Below, in pieces: positions 6,589 through 10,654 of a stretch of 10,654 nucleotides of DNA (the first letter of the stretch is position 1; the number at the start of each line of letters is the position of its first letter). A model generated the notes under the pieces. That model had not been told where the DNA came from. It saw only the letters and a program-made list of their open reading frames with translations, and made no database searches. A program made the position numbers and the translations under genes. The stretch covers positions 1-10,654 of the forward strand of contig NW_008705667.1 in the NCBI RefSeq assembly GCF_000186865.1, in the 5' to 3' direction. The DNA comes from Aureococcus anophagefferens. Taxonomy: Eukaryota; Sar; Pelagophyceae; Pelagomonadales; Pelagomonadaceae.

Positions 6589-8076
6589 ATGGCGGACCTG
6601 GAATTCTGGGCGCAGATCATGGCGCAGCCCGGCGGCTACGGGCGGCTCCAGGAGCTCGTCGACGACGACGAGAGGATGAAGCGCCAGCTCACGGACGCCA
6701 TGGGCTATCTGCGATGCAGCGACGAGATCGCCGGCGACCTCGTGAAGAACATCCTGTTGTCCCTCGACAGCAACTCCGCCTGCCGCGAGGGCACGTCGCG
6801 CGAGGCGCGCGCCGTCATCCGGCGGACCATCGACGACGACGCGTTCATCGCGGTCCTCAAGGTCCACGCGGAGCTCGGGCGGTCCGGGCTGCCCGTGCGC
6901 CTCTGGAGCCGGCCGCCGAACGTCGCCGCGCCCGCGCGGCTCCGCGCCGTGGAGCGCCTCGCGAATCCGAGCGACGACGAGCTCTGGAAGTACGTCGCGA
7001 CGAACACGCCCTGCGTCGTCGAGCGGGCCTTCGAGGACATGCCGTGCCTCCAGACGTTTCGGGACGACGACCACCTCAAGCGCCTCTGCGGCCACCGCGA
7101 CGTGTTGGTCCGGACGACGTGCATCCCCGACGGCGCGGGCCGCCACGTATTTATCGAGGGCGGCGCGCACATGGGCAAGTTCGGGACCTACATCGACGCC
7201 TGCGCGGCCTCGCGCGCCCGGGGCGAGCCGCCGCGGCAGTACACGGGCAAGATCGAGCTCCGCAAGTTCCTGCCGGAGATGCACGCGGAATTGGCCGACT
7301 CGCCGACGAACCCCCGGATCAAGTACGGCGCGCTCTTCGGCGACGTGACGGAGATGGGCGTCATCATGTACTTCGGCGGGGGGCGCAACACGACGAAGAC
7401 GCACTTCGACCCCTTCGACAACCTGATGCTGGTCGTCGACGGCACGAAGAAGCTCTGGCTGTGGCCGCCGAGCGACGCGGAGAGCCTGTACCCCTGGCCC
7501 TTCCCCTCCTTCTCCCACAGCGGCGTGCCCCCGTTCCTCAAGGCCGACGACCCGTCGACGGGGCGCTTCCCGAAGTACGCGGACGCGGTGGCCATCGAGG
7601 TCGAGGTCAAGGCCGGCGACCTGCTGTTCCTGCCCGCCTTCTGGTACCACTGCGTCGAGGGCGGCCGCGGCCGCAACATGATCATCAACTGGTGGTTCCA
7701 CCTGCACAAATCGAAGCGCGACGCGTCGACGGCCAAGGACCTGCCGGCGACGGTGGACCAGGACGTCGCCGCGGACGACCTGCCGATCCCGCGGCGCCGG
7801 GAGATGACGGTCCAGGGCAAGGGCGCCGTCGTGCGGTCCGGCGCGTCCCTCGCGAGCGCGCACGTCGCGACGCTGCCGCGCGACGCGACGGTCGTCATCG
7901 CGCCGGGCCCGCCCCTCGTCGTCGACGGCAAGGAGCGCCTCCGCATCGTCGCGCCCGTCGCGGGCTACGTCAGCCGCATCGCCCTCTGCTACCACCCGCC
8001 GGCGCCGCCGAAGCCGGGGGCCCAGCCCCTCGGCGCGGTGCCCAAGCCGCCCTGGCTCCAGTCCGTCGCGAGCTAA
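6589..8076 (+). CDS. Cupin-8/JmjC-type 2-oxoglutarate oxygenase with SH3b-like tail
   Basis: Predicted Fe(II)/2-oxoglutarate-dependent hydroxylase of the FIH/JMJD-like group, of 495 residues in a single exon. Residues 1-110 are a helical, acidic region of no recognised family. The cupin core follows: THFDPFDNLMLVVDG carries the HxD iron ligands His272 and Asp274; KKLWLWPP (Lys287/288) is where the 2-oxoglutarate-binding lysine can lie; GDLLFLPAFWYHCVE gives the distal iron ligand His354, and NWWFH closes the barrel. All three metal ligands are present, so an active enzyme is expected. Residues about 406-467 (MTVQGKGAVVRSGASL ... APVAGYVSRIAL) read like a bacterial-type SH3b fold: a GxxVRxGxSL strand, central VxxLxxxxxV, and a final GWVS-like GYVS. 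The substrate (protein side chain, histone or RNA) cannot be told. The start ATG is the first in frame after an upstream TAG. Confidence 0.85.
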   Translation: MADLEFWAQIMAQPGGYGRLQELVDDDERMKRQLTDAMGYLRCSDEIAGDLVKNILLSLDSNSACREGTSREARAVIRRTIDDDAFIAVLKVHAELGRSGLPVRLWSRPPNVAAPARLRAVERLANPSDDELWKYVATNTPCVVERAFEDMPCLQTFRDDDHLKRLCGHRDVLVRTTCIPDGAGRHVFIEGGAHMGKFGTYIDACAASRARGEPPRQYTGKIELRKFLPEMHAELADSPTNPRIKYGALFGDVTEMGVIMYFGGGRNTTKTHFDPFDNLMLVVDGTKKLWLWPPSDAESLYPWPFPSFSHSGVPPFLKADDPSTGRFPKYADAVAIEVEVKAGDLLFLPAFWYHCVEGGRGRNMIINWWFHLHKSKRDASTAKDLPATVDQDVAADDLPIPRRREMTVQGKGAVVRSGASLASAHVATLPRDATVVIAPGPPLVVDGKERLRIVAPVAGYVSRIALCYHPPAPPKPGAQPLGAVPKPPWLQSVAS

Positions 8077-8111
8077 GACGGTTCGGTGGGCCGCGGCCGG
8101 TTTCGTGCAGC

Positions 8112-8133
8112 TTGCAGTACAAGTTGCAGTACA
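8112..8133. repeat. 12-bp-period tandem repeat upstream of the SLC44 gene
   Basis: TTGCAGTACA occurs twice (8112-8121 and 8124-8133) separated by two bases. It lies about 100 bases before the SLC44 start codon, in the probable promoter or 5' leader. Confidence 0.75.
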
Positions 8134-8141
8134 CGCGCTTC

Positions 8142-8220
8142 GACTGGATTGCTGTCCATCCATCTCGATCGAGATTCTGGGCAGCCCGACTGGTACCATC
8201 CATCTCGATCGTGAAACTGG
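8142..8220. repeat. Direct repeat ending next to the SLC44 start codon
   Basis: CCATCCATCTCGATCG appears exactly at 8156-8171 and 8196-8211. The copies extend imperfectly downstream (GATTCTGG versus GAAACTGG) and upstream to a shared CGACTGG. Period is about 40 bp. The second copy ends five bases before the ATG at 8226, so it is likely in the mRNA leader. Each core contains the palindrome CGATCG. Confidence 0.8.
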
Positions 8221-8225
8221 AAGCC

Positions 8226-10263
8226 ATGGCCGCCACCGCGGGCCCCCGCAAAGACGACGAGATGGCGTTCGCCGACGCCTACGAGCTCGGCACCATCGAG
8301 CGCCGCGTGAAGATCGACGACCGCAAGAGCACGGACAATTGTTTCAAGGTCTTCTTCTGGCTCTGCGTCCTCTCCTTCGTCGGTACGAGCATCTGGCTCG
8401 GGATCGGCGGCCACGCGCGCTACGACCTCGACAAGAGCGGCGAGATCGACGGCGTGTCGGACCACTACCTCTCGGACGCCAAGGCCTGCTGCGACAACGC
8501 GGGGGGCGACTACTGGAAGGAGTCGACGGTCTGCTACGAGATGTACGACGCGGGCCAGTGGTCCCCCGCGGGCCGGCGCCTCGAATCGCGGCGCCTCGGC
8601 GACAAGAAGAAGCCCAGGCCCGACAACATCTGGGAGGGCTTCGGCCTCCACCCGGAGATCCCCGTGACGCTCGTCTGCGTCGTCATGGTGCTCTGCCTAT
8701 CCTTCGTCAAGCTCATGGAGCAATTCGCGAAGACGGTGCTCTTCGGGGCCTACTTCCTCGAGATCGGCTTCCTGCTGGGGCTCGGCATCTACGACTTCGC
8801 GCGGGCGTCCGAGGCGACGTCGACGGCGATCATGTTTATTATTTTCGGCGTGCTCCTCGCCGCGTACGTCTTCTACGTCCGCGCGCGCATCGCGTCGGCC
8901 GCGGAGACCGTGGCCGCGGCGGCGCACTCGCTGCTGCTGATGCCGTCGCTGCTGGGCTTCGTCTTCGCGTGGCTCGCCGTGTCCGCGGTGCTGATCGTCG
9001 TGCTGATCCTCGTCGCGTCCGCGGCGGGGAACCACAGCAAGCTCGAGGAGACGAAGCACGACATCGAGGCGGGCTACACCGTTATCGGCGAGTGGTCCGA
9101 GTGCGAGTTCGTCGCGAGCGACGCGGCGAACAACGCCCTGGGCTGGTGCTACGTCGTCTGGTGCTGGATGTGGTACTGGGCGTCCACCACCCTCATGTTC
9201 TTCGTCTCCGGCTGCGTCGCCCAGCACCACTTCGACGCGACGGCCCCCGACGGCGCCGCGGCGGCGTCGTTATCGACGCTGCCCTGCACGCTCGCGAAGC
9301 TCGCGCTGACGACGAGCAGCGGCACGACGTCGAAGATCGCGCTCGTCTTCGAGTTCATCGCCTGGCTCCGAAAAAAGGCCAAGGTCTCCTGCTGGAACTT
9401 CGCGAGCCCCTTCTTCTACGTCGCCGTGCTGCTCAAGTGCTGCGTCTACTCGTGCCTGCGCCTCCTGACGAAGTTCGCGCTCATCTTCCACGTCATCACG
9501 GGCGACGCGCTCTGGTCCTCCGGCAAGCGCACGGCGAAGCTCGTGCGCAAGGCCGGCGTCGACGCCATGGTCCTCGAGACGACGGCCATGAACGCCTTCG
9601 GCCTGTTGGCCTACGGCCTCTCGCTGAGCGTCGCGTGCCTCTGCTGGTTCCGGACGGGGCGGGAAAAGCGCGCGAAATTCCCAATTTCCCATCTCGGCCG
9701 TTTTCCACTCGTTTCGGCTGTTTTTTGGACGAGCGATCATCTCTCGGAACTGTTTTGAAGCGTGGATGTTTTTTCTGGAAACTCGCGCGCGTGAAACACT
9801 CATGTCGAAGCGACGTCGAATCACCCTCCTCCTGCCCAGGTTCTGGATGGGCGACGTCTACGACAAGGACGTCCTCGGCGGCGACTACGACAGCTCCTGG
9901 CGCACCTTCATGCTCGTCGCCATGTGCATCCTCCTCGCGTCGCCCGTCTTCGCCATGTCGCTCGTGCTCTTCATCGCCATCGTCGTCGGCGGCGACGTCG
10001 TCCCCGTGTGGATCCCCTGGTGCTGCGCGGTCTTCACGGGCGGCGCCGCGGCCATGTTCTTCTACCAGGCCGCGACGGCGCTCCTCACGGCCGCGGACAC
10101 CATGTTCATCTGCATCGCCCTCGACAAGGAGCACGGCGTCGTCGCCACCGCGGCCGACGGCAAGCTCCCGCCGCTCTACGCGGAGATCTCCAAGCAGGTC
10201 GCCATCCCCGTCAAGGAGACGGAGGTCCCCTACGCCACCCCCACCAACGCCTCCCCCGTCTAG
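8226..10263 (+). CDS. SLC44 choline transporter-like protein, two exons
   Basis: Multi-pass membrane protein of the choline-transporter-like family, expected at the plasma membrane or an organelle. Exons 8226-9646 and 9840-10263 give 614 residues. Order: a short charged N-terminus; a first membrane segment (about 40-62); a Cys-bearing extracytoplasmic loop; roughly eight to nine further hydrophobic segments. Family hallmarks are in the C-terminal half: ALGWCYVVWCWMWYWAS, a SSGTTSKIALVFEFIAWLRK stretch, FFYVAVLLKCCVYSCLRLL, then DAMVLETTAMNAFGLLAYG, and after the intron a paired membrane segment leading to AADTMFICIALDKEHG, matching the CVDTLFLCFLEDLE-type ending of the family. Splicing joins CLC-W-FWMGDVYDKD with a split Trp codon. 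The ATG at 8226 has a good context (GCCATGG). The first loop holds an EF-like loop, DLDKSGEIDGVS (67-78). Choline itself as substrate is not proven for protist members. Confidence 0.88.
9647..9839 (+). other. Intron of the SLC44 gene with flanking direct repeat
   Basis: A 193-nt phase-2 intron, GTTCCGGACGGG...CCCTCCTCCTGCCCAG. It is less GC-rich than the exons, has a pyrimidine-rich tract before the acceptor, and contains in-frame TGA at 9756-9758. The next exon starts GTTCTGGATGGG, identical to the first twelve intron bases at ten positions, which suggests a target-site duplication. No clear homology to the two short introner-like copies was seen beyond GGGCGGGAAAA, shared with copy B. Confidence 0.82.
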
Positions 10264-10654
10264 GGCGGCGTCTGCCGCGACGAGCCCCCTCGATTCCCTC
10301 AAGTGCTCGTTGATCTTCAACCTTGAAGGAGCCTGCTGTACATATGGGATGAAACTTGAAAAAAAGATACATGCCGACGTGAAAAAAGATACATGCCGAC
10401 GTGCTGCTGCATTCATGAACGCTCCAGGAGCCTGGCCCACCGCTCCCGCGACGCCGCAGCTTTGCCACCGTCGGGGCCGCGGCCTCCACTCTGCCCGCAC
10501 CTTCGGATGGGGTCGCGGCGTCGCGGTCCGCGCCCTTGAACAGCTGCGATGCGCCCGTGGCGTTTCTTCATCTGTGGCGTCGTCGGGGCTGGCGCAAACT
10601 CGACGTGGGATACCGTTCAAGGTTGGCGAGGTGAAAGGACACGATCCTTGCCGT
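10264..10654. other. Downstream region without a convincing gene
   Basis: This 391-bp stretch holds an inverted repeat, CTTCAA-CC-TTGAAG (10315-10328), about 50 bases after the SLC44 stop, then an A-rich section with a tandem repeat. From the ATG at 10415 a plus-strand frame stays open to the window edge (80 codons). Its codons end in G/C much less often than those of neighbouring genes, so it may be chance. If real, its Arg/Ser-rich N-terminus would resemble an organelle presequence. Confidence 0.35.
10357..10401. repeat. Tandem repeat, 23 + 22 bp
   Basis: Two adjacent copies of TGA(6-7)GATACATGCCGACG (10357-10379 and 10380-10401) differ only by one A in the A-run. Each contains ATGCCGACGTG, so the first copy reads ATG-CCG-ACG-TGA, a three-codon frame closed by the start of the second copy. 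Confidence 0.85.

Noticed and set aside
6025..8199. A 724-codon minus-strand open frame
   Set aside because: It is antisense to the acyltransferase and JmjC genes, low in complexity and rich in Arg/Asp/Val/Ala as expected for the complement of GC-biased codons. No domain is recognisable.
6714..9758. A 1014-codon plus-strand open frame
   Set aside because: Its first part is an out-of-frame Arg-rich shadow of the JmjC gene. The frame merely runs on into the true SLC44 frame, whose ATG is at 8226, and ends inside the SLC44 intron.
10415..10654. Start of another gene at the right edge
   Set aside because: It is open to the edge, but its codon composition differs from all confident genes here and no motif is visible. 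It is kept only as a note in the tail region.
1..10654. tRNA, rRNA, CRISPR arrays, prokaryotic insertion sequences or viral genes
   Set aside because: No cloverleaf, conserved rRNA stretch, regularly spaced repeats, transposase or viral protein motif was recognised on either strand by eye.

Overview
The window looks like nuclear DNA of a eukaryotic microalga. It is very GC-rich, genes are packed almost end to end on both strands, coding frames end most codons in G or C, and a few very short introns interrupt otherwise long exons. The gene set (QSOX with a membrane anchor, SLC44 choline-transporter-like protein, JmjC-type oxygenase, Golgi-type fucosyltransferase-like enzyme, EF-hand proteins) is eukaryotic. 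Extreme compactness plus repeated short introns that resemble introner elements recalls pelagophyte stramenopiles such as Aureococcus. That assignment is inference and was not tested by a search.

Layout: (1) <1-1616, plus, a GT23/fucosyltransferase-like enzyme lacking its 5' end, with one short intron near its 3' end; (2) 1613-2635, minus, a proline-rich basic protein with two EF-hands; (3) 2741-4186, plus, quiescin sulfhydryl oxidase; (4) 4192-5406, minus, cofactor-dependent phosphoglycerate mutase fused to a C-terminal EF-hand pair, three exons; (5) 5539-6471, plus, PlsC-type acyltransferase; (6) 6589-8076, plus, cupin/JmjC 2-oxoglutarate oxygenase with a C-terminal SH3b-like segment; (7) 8226-10263, plus, SLC44 choline-transporter-like protein, two exons; (8) 10264-10654, no convincing gene, with a 22/23-bp tandem repeat and a weak open frame running off the edge. 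Genes 1 and 2 converge so tightly that their stop codons overlap. Genes 3 and 4 converge with five bases between stops. Genes 2/3 and 4/5 diverge from intervals of about 105 and 132 bp.

Two points stand out. First, the mutase and the EF-hands look at first like two separate genes, but one 220-nt exon carries both the last strand of the mutase fold and the first EF-hand. The gene therefore encodes a mutase with its own calcium-binding module. Second, two introns in unrelated genes (the fucosyltransferase-like gene and the mutase) are about three-quarters identical over 65-66 bp, lie in the same orientation relative to transcription, carry short terminal inverted repeats and, in one case, flanking direct repeats. 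All four inferred introns begin GTYCCG instead of the usual GTRAGT, and in two of them the first bases of the intron are duplicated at the start of the next exon. This fits insertion of a mobile intron-generating element, with the 5' splice site coming from the target-site duplication.

The genes do not form one obvious pathway. Themes are secretory-pathway chemistry (QSOX, glycosyltransferase), lipid and choline handling (acyltransferase, SLC44) and calcium binding (two EF-hand genes plus an EF-like loop in the SLC44 protein). No prokaryotic mobile element, CRISPR array, rRNA or tRNA was recognised.
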